Assembly: GCA_014825775.1 (NCBI GenBank)
Contig: MVAQ01000052.1
Span: forward strand, 45,334 to 109,333
Source of the DNA: Krasilnikovozyma curviuscula
Taxonomy: Eukaryota; Basidiomycota; Tremellomycetes; Cystofilobasidiales; Mrakiaceae
Length of the DNA: 64,000 nt
Direction of reading: 5' to 3'
The stretch's first letter is position 1. Each line of letters starts with the position of its first letter. This document shows positions 48,685-60,540 of the stretch, in pieces. The notes beneath the pieces are model-generated. The model saw nothing but the letters and a program-made list of their open reading frames with translations. It was not told where the DNA came from and searched no databases. The translations under genes and the position numbers were made by a program.

Positions 48685-51103
48685 TTAAGCCTTGAAAAAC
48701 GCACGGAGGACCTTATCGATGATAGCGACAGACTTCTTGATGTCGTCCTGGCTGGCGCTGGAGAACGACAACCTGAAGTAGCCCGAGCGGTTCTCAATGG
48801 GCGTGTTCTCGTCCGTTGGCTATCCACAAGCACCCACTGTCAGCTTTCAGAACGTACAACAAAGAAGAAGAGGAAAGGAGGAGCGTACGTCGAATGGGTT
48901 GAAGTAATCTCCTGGAGACAACAAGAGCTTGGCGTCGGCGAGGTTGGTCCAGAGTTGCTCAATGAGCGTCTCCGAAGCGTTGAACCCGAGGGAGTGATAT
49001 GATGGATGGTTCTCCACTACAATGTGAATACACAAAGTTCAACTTCGAAATCGGCTTTGTTGGCAAGAGAAGGGAAGGGAGGGCAGGGACTTACGGTGGA
49101 TCTTTAACCACACGAACATACCTGAGCTAGGGGGAACGAAGCTCAACAACGCAGGACCCTTACCAAGGGCGTGCTTCTCGTTTCTGAATCCATTCGAATA
49201 GGTTGGCTTGGCGTATGCCGTGAATCCTCCCAAGCCTGCGCAGGTGGATCCGAAAGCAGCGGGGGTGGACTCTAGGTAGAAGGTTTCGACGAAGGCGTCA
49301 CACACTGTTTATAGAAAGTGGGAGGTATCAGCACACAACTCCTGACAGAGAGTAGAATACAAAGGAGAGAAACAGAGAGAAGGCACTTACTCCAGTCTCG
49401 TCTCATAGTGTAAGTCGCTTGAACGCCCTGCATCCATCTAATGAACCCATCCATCCCCCAGTGGTCATTGACTAACTTCGTAATCAGCGCCTGACCGAAC
49501 CCACAGGGAGCCTGTGTAGACGTCTCCGAGATTCTCAGCAGGCGTTCAGCAAAGATTGGGTTGCACGTGAAGAAGCCCAAACGGGAGCCGGGGGCGACCG
49601 TCTTGGAGAAGGTGTCGAGACGGATGACCCGTCCTTCGGTGTCATATTTAAGGAACGAAGGAGCGAGGGAGGCAACCCATTCCTTGCTGCTTGGATTCAG
49701 CGTCGTGGACGCTGCAGCTGCAGCGGCTGGGGTGGGAAGCTCGTACTTTGCGAGTTGGAGGAAGTAGTAAGGGTCGTCCTCGACAATAACGACATCGTAC
49801 TTGCAGCAGATGTCGTAGATGGCCTTCTTTCTCTCGCCGGTCATAGTTGCTCCCGTTGGGTTCTGGTGGGTGTAGGAAGATTGAGGTTAGAACTGATAGA
49901 GAGATGGATGGGAGGGAAGCAAGCGAGAGAAGGCAACTTACTTGACCGACTGGGACGGTATACATCAACTACAAAATATCAGAGCAGCATTAGCGACTGG
50001 ATTGAATGAAAGGAAAGGTGTGAATATAAACGACTTACGTGTGGTCTCTTAGCGCCTCTCTTGACCTCGTCCCAGTTGGCGAGTGTTTCCTCGAGGATTT
50101 CTGGGATCATACCGACATTATCCAGGGCAATAGGAACGGGGAAACATCCGTATGACAAATAAGAGTTCATAGAAGAGGGATACGTCCATCCTTCACAGAG
50201 AACGGCATCTCCCTGCTCGCAGAAGGTGAGGACGACCTTGGACCAGGCGTCGGTCGCGCCAGTGTGTGCGAGGACCTCGACGTCTTCGTACGCTGGCTGG
50301 AAGACTTCAGCGACAAAACTCTTGAGGAACTCTTGGAACGCAATCAATCCCTGGGCACCACCTGTGGTTGACAACCAGGGTTCAGCATACGCACGCGACG
50401 TCGGGTGAGATAAGAAGCACCGTGGCGGTAGACTAACCGTACTGCAACGCGATGGAGAGCTGAACGTCTTTTGGAGAAGGAGCCCACTTAGGAATTGAGA
50501 TCTTCTCAGTCTTGATCTCCGTCTTTGCGAGGCCGCCTGTGAGCCAGTTCATCCAGCTCGAGACGGCAGTGGTGCGCTGTGCCATAGTTGGTGGCAGGGT
50601 TGGGAAGGAGTCAAAGGGAAGGACGTCTGCGTAGACAGTCTCGAATGGGAAGATGGAAGCGTGGGCTGCAGCAAAGAAAGAAAGAGGATTCAGTTTGTTG
50701 TGGTGCGGAAGGAGTGATTTTGAATTTGTTACTCACGAGTTCCACCGGACAACGAGATCATACCAGGTACACCAGCACTGCAGTATTCAAGCACGTACCA
50801 ATACAGAGGAAGAGAGAAAGCCAGAAAGCAAACAGTACGACAAAGGAAGGAAGGAGCCATGCGGCGGGTCAGAGCGATAGTCCACTTTCTTGGATGCAAC
50901 AATGGCGAAGGGATTATCACTGACTACTTCATGATGCCCTTCAAAGGGGAAGTCTTCCTCTGCAATGCCAGCTTACTCAAGTGGTGAGACAGATCCAAAG
51001 CCTTTGGCTTCGAACTCATCTTCTCATCCAGCGTGAGGACTGGCTTAGAGAGGGAGTCTGAGACTCTCATGCTCGAGACAGCTGCTTCGAGAGATCCATC
51101 CAT
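48685..51103 (-). CDS. ARO8: Aromatic amino acid / 2-aminoadipate aminotransferase, ARO8-like
   Basis: Class I PLP aminotransferase that interconverts aromatic amino acids or 2-aminoadipate with their 2-oxo acids. The ATG at 51103 gives MDGSLEAAVSSMRVS, then DLSHHLSKLALQRKTSPLKG and AGVPGMISLSGGT, the classic Aro8 entry. Next is VSSWMNWLTGG, VEVLAHTGATDAWSKVVLTF and the GDAVLCEGWTYPSS loop. YTVPVGQNPTGATM and VIVEDDPYYFLQ follow. The PLP lysine lies in LDTFSKTVAPGSRLGFF. The end reads NRSGYFRLSFSSASQDDI and KVLRAFFKA. About 560 residues in roughly ten exons. A TATAAA lies 95 bp upstream of the start. No targeting signal. The precise amino donor is not resolvable from sequence. Confidence 0.9.
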
Positions 51104-51981
51104 TGTATCGTAGAGAAGCAAAAATGGACTGTAGGAGATGAGATGGTGAGTGGGAGGCGGGTTGAAGTGAGGTGAGATAAGGAGATGGAATCGCTCCTTT
51201 ATAAATGAACCGGAGGCAAAAATGAACACAAGCGACCAATCTCTCGAGTCGGTCGGACGATACCGCACTAACGGTGACTCATATAAACACAAAACAAAAA
51301 ACAAACAAACGACAGGCGTATGATACAGCAAAGGGTGGGGTTCTCAACTAGTCTTTTTGCGACTGTAAGAAGCTAATAATTGTTATGCGGCTAGGGTTTC
51401 CTTGTCGTAAAGCGACTGTCGCGATCATTCAGAGATCTCCAAGCTAAAAACTGGGGCTTTGAATGCTTCATCGACCAACGCCGATAGAAATGAAGTGGCA
51501 TGAGGGGAGAGAGAAATGAGAAGATTCGTGGTGACAAGAGGTATGGATAGTGCGATGGTGCCACAAGGAAAGGCCGCGACAGATGAATTGCTTCACCCGA
51601 CATTGTAGTCAAGAAAACGCTTCTAATCTGTCTTGAAGTGTTTTGGAACCTCTTCTGAAACCACCTTGTTTTCACGAGTATGGATGAGACTCGGTAGAAA
51701 CTGATAGAGCCTCCGACCGAAGGAGAAGATATTGCTGTAATTCAGCAACGGCAACCATAACAAGTCAGCTTCAAAAGTTGTTCTTATGTTGAAGAGAGCT
51801 TGAAATGCGGAATAGAAAGTCAGTTTGTTAGCAACGTCTGCCGCCTAAAAATAATCTCTACATCTTGCGCCCAATGAGGCATGGGTTATTGCTGTACAAC
51901 TCCATCAGACTAGCTATCTCTCGCACATACGTCCTACATCATACATACGTGTACACCCACTTCAAAAAGCATCGCACGATT
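51104..51981. other. Intergenic region ARO8 / ISY1
   Basis: About 880 bp with the ARO8 promoter at the left. A 94-codon minus frame (51391-51675) shows nothing recognisable. Confidence 0.3.
51198..51203 (-). promoter_or_regulatory. Probable TATA box of the ARO8-like gene
   Basis: TATAAA on the coding strand about 95 bp upstream of the ATG at 51103, the same spacing as at the phosphatase gene. Confidence 0.45.
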
Positions 51982-53400
51982 TTAAACCTTCCCCAAGTAT
52001 TCCTCCATCAACAACTTCTTTCTCGCTTCCAGTAACACCTTCTCCATCTCTTCTTTACTCAACATCTCGGGCGCTTTCATCGAGTCTGGACTCAACACCG
52101 ATAGGAATGCTGCTATTGAAGCGGGGGCGGATTCACTGTCGGTCGTCAATTTAGCTTCCTTATTCGATGGCTCGCCGGACATCTCGACGTCCTCGGATTC
52201 TTCAGGTGCCGACTTAGCTTTACGTTTCGATTTCTTCCCTGGTACTATTGAAGCAGGCTCGGCTGCTGCTACTGCTGGTTGGGGAGGTGGTTGGGTAGAC
52301 GGTGTTGGGAGGACGGGGAGTTGGTCAGAGTCTTCAGGCAGGCCTAAGAGTTCAGCTATCCTCTTCGTTGCTGCAGACCAATCTAAGAACACCAAAAACC
52401 ACATAATGTTAGAGATTGAAAGAAAGGATAGATCGAAGTGGTTACCTACCTTCAGCAGTACCCTCCTCCTCATCGGCGTCTAATGTCGGATCCACTTCAT
52501 CCACATCACCGTAGTACTCAGGACCCTGGTTCCTAAACCTCCTGTACATTTCTGATCTAGCAGTTTCTTCATCTACATTCTCGGCTATTGGAACGAGACA
52601 TTGTGTTAAAGGGGTCCTTCAATGAAAGCAAGGGAGGACTTACTCGACTTTGCAAACATCTCTTTGACACCCGGCAGTTCCTTCGCCCGTCCAAAGTACC
52701 TGAAAGAAAAGTCAAGTTGTTAGTAACCAGGGACTGCTAGTTATATATGACGGTAGATGACTCACTTATACCCTCTCGTCCCAGGAACCTCCTTGCCATC
52801 CTCCCCTACCATGGCCGTACTCCTCCTGTAGTTCGCACCGCCTAAGGATACAATTTGTCGCTCCCAATGGTTCTTCTCTCGCATCAACTTGTTAATCTCA
52901 TCGTTCAGATCTCGGATTTCGTAATCTGTGAGGTGAGCTGCATATAGTTACGAGTTTTTTGTTGAAAGAAGAAGAGGTGAAAAGAGGTCAGCCAAAGAAC
53001 AAGACCGGAAGACCCCTTCAAGAGAAAATGCTGCTGTGTATATTCAGGATAATGAGGTGCGAAGGACGAACCATCTTGTATCTTTGACACCTTCCTACTG
53101 ATTTCTCTCAAAATCTCGCCTCGCCATCGTTCACACTCCCTCAGCGTTGTACACATACTCGCCAGCCTGGGCCTTCGATCCGTCCTGTTGTTGGCAAGAC
53201 CAAGCTCTGCTGCTTGAGCCTCTCGGAATCGGTACAGCATCGATCTGATTATCAGAAGAGGACATGGATTCGTGAGGATGAGTTTGTAGAAGAATGAAAA
53301 AGAGTGAACATACTGTGCTTTCTCTTCATTACGAGCCTGGGAAAGATGAAGATATGTAAGCAGTGGCTATTAGTATAGAGGCTAGCGGTAAACTCACCAT
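51982..53400 (-). CDS. ISY1: Pre-mRNA splicing factor ISY1
   Basis: NTC-associated spliceosome protein near the catalytic centre. The first coding exon is only ATG (53398-53400), followed by GT. The second is 23 nt (53314-53336, ARNEEKAQ) and the third starts SMLYRFREAQAAELG. Then come RRPRLASMCTTLRECERWRG, ILREISRKVSKIQD, DYEIRDLNDEINKLMREKNH and WERQIVSLGGANYRRST. GTRGYKYFGRAKELPGVKEM and MYRRFRNQGPEYYGDVDEVD follow. This order matches Isy1 from start to end. The tail (52470-51982) is low-complexity with a Lys-rich patch GKKSKRKAKS and ends LLMEEYLGKV. About 310 residues. Confidence 0.92.
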
Positions 53401-53648
53401 CTTTGTCAAGTGTTTTTGAGGGTTGAGAAACAAGGCTAGGTTGCTGGAGTTAGTGTTGCCTTGCAAGGGTGGCGAATGCTCTCACTTTTGCAAAACACTC
53501 CTCTAGCCATTCAAGCTTAAAAAATACAGAGTGATATGCTACTTGAACTACTTTAAACATGGTAATTGAACTGCGCTTTCAGCTTTGGAGCTAGCGCAGA
53601 GCTCTGAATCCTTTGCCTCCTCTGCTACTGCCGACAGACATCAAGAAG

Positions 53649-56138
53649 CTAAGCGTTAGCTGACTTGTTAAAAACTTTGTTCCTCTCTCCAGCTTGTCGG
53701 ATAGCCCTGTAGAAGCATGGCGTAATGAGTGACTTGCAAATTAGAAAAGAACCAGGGTGGTTCACTCACCAAGTGAGCTCATATGTATTGACAGCGTCCC
53801 TGTAAGTACTCAATAAACTGGGTTCTGGCCCACCTTCAATAGCATCGACGAAGTTTGAAACCTCAGAGAAGAAAGGGTCGTCGTCTAAAATTGACAAGTC
53901 AGTCTCCGAATGTGAAGCGTTTAGTGATCACCAATTGAAGCACTCACCGTTGAAGAATTTTCTCTCCTCGTGGTCATCACCTGGTCGACGTATGTAGAGA
54001 GTTGGGTTTGTGTAGGGATCGACCAGCCTTAAAAACATCAACACAAGACCATGAAGACCATCAGTCAGTGGCCCTTCAGAGAAAGCCAAAGGAGAACTAA
54101 CCTCATCTGGTATCCATCAGCATAAACTTCCAGTTCACAACTGTAATCTTGACCTTGGAGAGCAACAGCATGAACAAAACTTCCAACCGCTCCAGACTCG
54201 TACTTCCAAGTCGCGCTGGTGACTCTTGGAATTCGATCTTTCTCTGGTATCTTGTCTTCGTTCACAGAAGGTGATTGAGCAGAGAGCTTTCCTGGAGCTT
54301 CATCGAACTCGACAATGTGGGCCCTAGTATTTGTTCAGGAGGTAGTCAGGTTTGACTGATACAATAGCAAACGCAGCACATGTAAAACTCACATGACGGA
54401 GTCAATGTCAACATCACCACCGAAGTATCTCGACAAATCGCAGAAGTGAGTTCCCCTATGAGAATTTCAGAGTTTCATCAGTCTCCCTTGAATAATAGCA
54501 AAACAAGAGAGCATTTGTGCGGCTCACTGTTCAATGACGGGGCCCATTGAGATAGAGCTGTTCCACCAGTCAGGCTTGTGAATAGCAGAGTAAGCACAAG
54601 CGTAACGGGCGATGGTAGCCATGACAGTCAAGTTGTTGTCTTTGAGAATCTTCTTCATTTCCTGAGTTACCTTCAAGTATCGACTCATGTACTGAGAGAG
54701 AAGAGATAAGGTCAGTACTAGCAGTTGATTTGAGCAGCTGCTTGACTCACTCCTACGCTGACAATGTTTCCTCTGGTTTCCAACACCTCAGCAACCCTTT
54801 TAGCACCAGCAATAGAAGCTTGAGCGGGAGAACCAGTAGCAACAGGCTACAGGCCATCACCGTCAGTAAGCACCGAATTGTAGAGGTAAGCAAGTCCTGA
54901 CCTTCTCCATGAACATCGCAACATCAGGGAATTCTTTCAAGACCTGCAGTTCCAAGTCTTTACCTCTAGTCATACCACCTCTGAAGAAAGGTGGTGAACC
55001 AACGACGAATGCATGCGGCCATTGTATCTTCTCCCCATCACCTTTACCCTCATTCTTCTTCCTGAAAGCGGCCGCGTACTCTGCGACGGTCGAGTAAATC
55101 TCGGTATTCTCGTACGCAGACTTGACGAAAGAGGCACACTTGGCATCAAGTGCTGCTCTAGCTCGGGTATGAGATGGGTCGATAAGTGCGAGAATCTTGA
55201 GACGGGGTCCAAGTTTGTGTCTGGAGGGTGTAGAAGCGACAGTATTGTTAGATTCTCAATTGAAATTGATCATATTAGTGAAGACAAACTCGAATCTGAA
55301 GGAGTGATTCCAAGGTCCTGCAACAAGAGGTAGCTAAATCGTCAGCGAGGAACGAAAGTGAGAGATGCACAGAGGGATCACCGCCCACGACGACCCCCAC
55401 ACCATTCTTCAAACTCAAAACAACTCAAAACTCACCTTCATCGGAGCCAAACCTGTTTTATTGAAGTAGAGAGAGGTACAATAGGAGCAATGAGGATGAG
55501 TTAGTAAGGGTGCTGTAGTAGGCTAACCACCGCATCAATGAAGTACGGTACTTGCATGATGTTGCCTAAATTTTGATAGAACCATTAGACACGAGAATCA
55601 GAAACGATATCATGAGATAATCGAGCTCAAGAGAGTCAACATACCAGCTCCAACCATGACCACATTGAAGTCTTCACCTGAGGGAAGCATTCCACCAACA
55701 CCGATCGTCGTCAGTAATGTTCAATTGTTCCGAGACTCTCAGCTTCAACTTAATCATAACTTGACAGAATACTTTACTCACCTGGTGCTGGAGGAGGGTG
55801 CAAATGCATAGGTCTGATACTGTCGGGGTCGATGACATTATCCTACCAGAAGGGGACGGTCACATTCGTCAATGCAGCCCACATAGAGTACCAACAAAAA
55901 GTAATGAGTTACATAGAGTACTTACAGGATCATCTGGACCTGGTTCTGCAGTAGCTGGATCTCTCAACCGCGTAGTCGAGTGTATCCAACGGTTTTGGGA
56001 GAGGAAGCCAGCACGAGCAACACCCAGAGCTGGCCTAGCTCTGGCGAACGAAGGAGTTGCAGTAGGAACAGCCCTCGTACTTGATTTCAAGGCTTGTTTA
56101 GCCAATGGTTTGGAGAAAGCTGTAAATGCAGACATCAT
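53649..56138 (-). CDS. Gfo/Idh/MocA-family oxidoreductase with mitochondrial-type presequence
   Basis: NAD(P)-dependent oxidoreductase of unknown substrate. The ATG pair at 56138/56135 opens an Arg/Ser/Ala-rich N-tail nearly free of acidic residues for about 58 residues (SKPLAKQALKSSTRA, then FLSQNRWIHSTTRLRD), like a mitochondrial presequence. In-frame splicing over five small exons (55842-55782, 55677-55645, 55565-55556, 55452-55436, 55317-55290) gives EDFNVVMVGAGNIMFGSDEG and PWNHSFRFEHKLGPRLK. This contains the Rossmann loop. The intron after 55556 uses a GC donor (GCAAGT). Further on are the EKP motif (MFMEKPVATG), VGYMSRYLKV, EQGTHFCDLSRYFGGDVD and GAVGSFVHAVALQG. An in-frame Met (MHLHPPP, near 55809) could start a form without presequence. 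The family call is firm, the location inferred. Confidence 0.87.
55290..55677 (-). other. Cluster of four tiny exons (33, 10, 17, 28 nt), one GC-AG intron
   Basis: Exons at 55677-55645, 55565-55556, 55452-55436 and 55317-55290 are all needed to read NVVMVGAG-NIM-FGSDEG-PWNHSFRFE. The donor after the 10-nt exon is GCAAGT, a typical GC-AG donor; the other three use GT. Confidence 0.78.
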
Positions 56139-56479
56139 CGTTTTTTTTGGTAGTAAATGCGGGGGGAATGGGCGGGAGATGGGTGAGTTGATTGCTACGA
56201 AACACCCTGGAGATGGAGTTGTAGTCAGGTCTATAGGATAAAAGGGGACGGGTACTGGATACCAAGTTGTGATCCAGGTGAGTGATGGAGAGGAGGACGA
56301 AAACCCGCAGGGCAGGCCGTAGGCTGATTTAGTTTCATGATGCGTCATCGGGTCTGCGATTTTTACACTATTTTGATCTTAATTTTCATCGCCAAGCTAG
56401 AAACGTGTAACATCATCAGGTAAAATAAGGTATACGGGTAGATTTATGGTATCCAAAATATGTGGTTTGAGGGTTCATC
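56139..56479. promoter_or_regulatory. Promoter of the Gfo/Idh gene, 3' side of DUF4211 gene
   Basis: 341 bp. A 159-codon frame runs through (55869-56348, minus) but only because it shares the presequence exon. Nothing else seen. Confidence 0.35.
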
Positions 56480-59400
56480 CTAATCTTCCAATCCTCTCCT
56501 CGAGTACAATGCTCTCAAGTCGTCAGGGGCACTCATCAGTCTCTCTATGATATTCCATCTCTACATAGGGAAGTAGGCAGTATAGCAGACTAATCAGGCA
56601 AGATTCACAATGAAAGATAAATTCAATATAACTCACCGCATCAGTATATCCTCTGTCCTCCAACCACTGCACAATGGCATCGGGATCCCTTTTACTGGGT
56701 CTTTCTTCCTCCCTGTCTCTTCTTCCAAAGGAAGAGCCAGAAAGAGGAACCATTATATTTCTGAGTTTCTGATTTTTCCTACGAGTGACAGCTTCAGGTT
56801 CAGAGTCAGAGTCGTCCAAATCATGAACCAAAAGCTTCTCAATCAACGCGAAGATGTGCCAGTGAAGGTTATATTCTAGAAACAAGAATTGAATAACTTT
56901 CCGAAATGGCAGCGAAGCAGGCTGAGAAAAGAGTACTCACCCCAGTGACGGAAATCATGATAGACAATCGCTCTCTTCGCACAAAACTTGCCAAGCGGCT
57001 GACATAGGAAGAAGGGAAAATTTATTAAGTTGCTAAGTCTCCAACAGGAGTGCAAAACTACTCACGTATTTGTGATCGTTAATCTCGCCGTCTGACGAAT
57101 CTTCTGCATCAGAGACATCCTGCAGTAGGCAACAGATATCATCAGCCACCACGATCAAAGAGAAACACTGTAAAAAGATGATGGACGATATTGTGGCGAA
57201 CTTGCCTCAAATGTTACGTGGTCATACTTCTGCCCTTTACAGATACCGACCGTGCTGCTAATTCGATTTGACATTCCACAAGCCAGACATCTCGTCTTTA
57301 GTCCAATCTCATAATCGCCTGTTTCTTCCTCATAGAACTCTGGAAAGGCAGTGAGAGCATCTTCGAAGTGTTTACCCCAAACAGAAGAGGTTACACCAGA
57401 ATCCAAGATGCCCTCCTGGTGACAAAAGCAAAGTCGGTTAGTTCACGTAGATAGGTGAGACCTAGCCGAGATAGCAGAAATGACTTACCATTCTACCCCT
57501 CATCCACGATAAAGATTGTTTGAAGTAGTCACTGTCCTTTGCTGCTCTGAGAAACTTCCTTCCCTGAACGATGAGGTTGACGTGATACTGAACGACAATC
57601 TTGAAATGGTCCTTTGGCATCAAGTTTCCAGATCCAAATTGACCTGGTTTACCGAAGTAAAAAGATATTAGTCTTCGTGAAGCAAATTAACTGTTTAGTC
57701 AGGAAGCGAGGCTTACCAGGAAGTTCAACCTGTTCATACGGATCAGCATTTTCATCATCGATGAACCCCTCCAACTCTTCTTCATCGTTATGATATTTTT
57801 GATTATGATATTGATAGATGTCGCTGTTTTCTGATTCTTCCTCGTCAGAATCGTCAATGACAATATGATTTGCGTCGGAAGAAGGACCAGCCGAACCGGA
57901 ACCTCGAGCGCTGGAGGAGGCGCCATTGTTACCAGCTCGTTTTTCTGGTAAGTAAGAAAAGGATGACGCTGATGAGTATAAGATGTCGAGCTGATTAACA
58001 AGATGACTGAGGTTGAACGTTGACTCACGCTTCAAACGATCGAGGGCAGACGTAAAGACCTTAGCCTTTTGTCCAACTCGACTCTCTTGAGTTCTCAGCC
58101 TAGCATCAAGTATCGCTTGTAGACAATAAAAACACTGTCAGTTGCGAGAAGTTACTTGAGACAAAACATTAGAAGTGAAGCACCAACCTTTCTTATCAAG
58201 ATCGTCTTCTTCGGAGATCTCACCACTGCCCGCTCTCACCTCCCTACCATCATCCTCATCACTGTCATCATCAGGATCTCTCTTCTTCCGCCTCTGTTTC
58301 ATTTTGAACCTTCTCGGAGACTCCTTTACCTCCTCCGGCACATCGCTCTCTTCATCCGACGAAACACGACGACGAGAAGAGGCTAATATGGCTGATGGTT
58401 CAGGATTTTCTTTATCTGAATCTAGATTTTCGTTGTGGTTTCTTCCTCGATGATGATTGTCTTCATCGGACGAGAAAACGTTGAGGACTTCTGGTGGGAC
58501 TGCAGCAGCTGGTTTTCGACCGGCCGCCGACGTTGTCGAGGTCGATGCTTTGGAGTTCTTCCCAGCTGAGATCAGCTCTGGTGATTCATCATCATCAAAC
58601 GACAGTCCTTCAGTCGTCGATTTACGTCTGGAGCGTTGTTGAGAGGTATTGATGGGCTTCGGCTTCGATAATATCTTTTGGTTCTTTGAATGCGGGCCGT
58701 GATGTTGCTCGTACTCTTCGTCATCATTGAACCTCGCACCGGCATCTTCACTACTCTCACCATCATCATCGTCATCATCGTCTTCCATATCATCTTCCTC
58801 GTTGCGCGGCACAGGCCCATCATCACGTGCAGCTCTTTTTCGACTGCTCGAACCAGCGCCGTTGCGAACGGTCGAACTTCGTCGCCGCTTGTTCGTCTCC
58901 TTCTTCTTCTTCTTCTTCTTCTTCTTCTTCTTCTCTTCCTCCTCCTCGCTATCATCATTGATGAAACTTGGAGAGCCTTCATATTCAAATGAGGAATGTC
59001 TTCGACTCGTGTCGACTTTTTTTCTGACTCTGGTTTGGCGGGTCGGGTTGCTCCTTGGCCGCAGAGGAGTCGAGGACGTTCGAGGGTCGTATTTTATGGC
59101 TGACGATGTCGACTGCTTCCTGGAGTAATTTGGAACTTCTATACGAAGGACGTCGTCACTACCGTCGCTGTCGGCAACATCGACCGGGTTCTTTGGTGAG
59201 ACCCAACGTTGTCGAGCTTCAGACTTGCCTTTGCCCTTATGAGATGTCGATAGAGCTATCGCGTCTTCAAATTCGGAATCATAATCTGAGATGATTGTAC
59301 TTCTGGAGTCGGGAGGAGTGAGCGGCTGTGGTTGAGAAGCCTTATTCGCGCTCTTCTTGTGGAGAGCTCTGGACGAGGATACGTGGACTGGGGCTGGCGT

Positions 59401-60390
59401 CTCCTTTGGAAGTGGTGGGGGAGAAGAGTGGTTTTTCTTTTTCTTTGGAGGCGAACTATCAGATTCCATTGGGTTTGGCCGCTGACGCTTCTTGAGCGTC
59501 GGCTTGGAAACTCGATTCGATTTACGGGCAGGACCAGCAGTTTCCTCAATTTCAGAATGCTCAGATACAGACGTAGTATTGGTGTTGGATTTAGTTTTAT
59601 AGTAAGATTTGTTGGATTTGGAGTTGATCTTAGTCTTGTCCCTCGAGTACTTGTCGATCACTACTTGAGGTTCAGCAAGCACGTCCGACTCCAGGTCTTC
59701 GTTATCAGATCCATCCGAATAGTCCCCATTTTTGGAGGTAAGTTGCACGTCGTCTTTATCCTCCTCATCCTCTTCACTCCTCTCCTCCTTGTCGAGTAGC
59801 CTCGAAGTTTCCCCGTCTGACCTATTTGGGTTCTTCTCCCATTGTTCCTTTCTCTGTGGCTTCATAGGCATCTTGACAATCCTTTTAGTGATTAGCTTCC
59901 TATTGTCGTAGTTGCCTGTAGATTCATCAGACTCTGTAGCGTCGCGTGTCGTGAAGTCCAACCGTCGAACGAGCTTGCCCTGGCCCTTTCTAGGACCTCG
60001 TTTCTCTAACCCTGAAGTTAAGCTGGTGTTATCAGATCTATCAGCCGACACTGAAAGTGGAGTCAGAGCTTCTGGAGGGACAATGAGAGAGCGTATCAAC
60101 AGTCAGGTCCGAGGAACCACGACCAAAGCAACGAGAAAGAAGAAGAACTCACTCTTCTGAGGGCTGAGCTTGGCTTCAACATCTTCATCTGACTCCACAA
60201 TCCTAGGATTTATTTCATCATTGACCTCGTCTGAAGAGTCACTTAGCTCGATGACCTTCCCCGTCAAGGCTGCTGAACCTGATCCTGGCGCCAGCTTCAC
60301 TTTGGATACTCCAGCTTTGTACCTCTTGGGCTGGGAGGACGAAGCGGCGAAATGGCTGAGTAGAGTTGTCTGCTTGGATGACCCGACCAT
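56480..60390 (-). CDS. DUF4211-domain nuclear protein with N-terminal PIP-box-like motif
   Basis: Large protein of about 1,200 residues, function unknown. The ATG at 60390 starts MVGSSKQTTLLSHFAASSS; residues 7-14 (QTTLLSHF) match the PCNA-binding consensus Q-x-x-L-x-x-H-F. After one intron a 650-residue exon is highly charged and disordered, with Lys/Glu runs and RKSNRVSKPTLKKRQRP-like basic patches that fit nuclear localisation. The C-terminal DUF4211 region reads KDHFKIVVQYHVNLIVQGRK, KTRCLACGMSNRISSTVGIC, PLGKFCAKRAIVYHDFRHWE and YNLHWHIFALIEKLLVH. It ends ERLMSAPDDLRALYSRRGLE. A pair of CxxC-like cysteines (CLAC) may bind metal. At least eight exons. DUF4211 is known in fungi without an assigned role (family knowledge). 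Confidence 0.82.
58900..58934. repeat. (CTT)n microsatellite in the DUF4211 gene
   Basis: About eleven CTT units on the plus strand, encoding an uninterrupted Lys run after a Glu run in the disordered region of the minus-strand protein. The long antisense frames here are by-products of this repeat. Confidence 0.9.
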
Positions 60391-60540
60391 CTAGGTTGAT
60401 CTCAATGATGGTCGTCGAGCTCTTCTTAGTAAGACGCGGTGTAGTAGAAGCTTGCGGTGTGGGGTATTCAGACTCAAACCCAAAAACTGGTATACCATGA
60501 AGTCTATAGAAGTAGAATTCTATTACATATGTGCAGAATT

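Noticed and set aside
55869..56348. 159-codon minus frame as a separate gene
   Set aside because: It simply runs through the presequence exon; the first Met pair at 56138/56135 explains the coding part.
58690..59128. Long open frames on the plus strand with Leu/Ser/Phe runs
   Set aside because: Antisense to the Lys/Glu-rich repeat region of the DUF4211 gene; generated by the CTT repeat.
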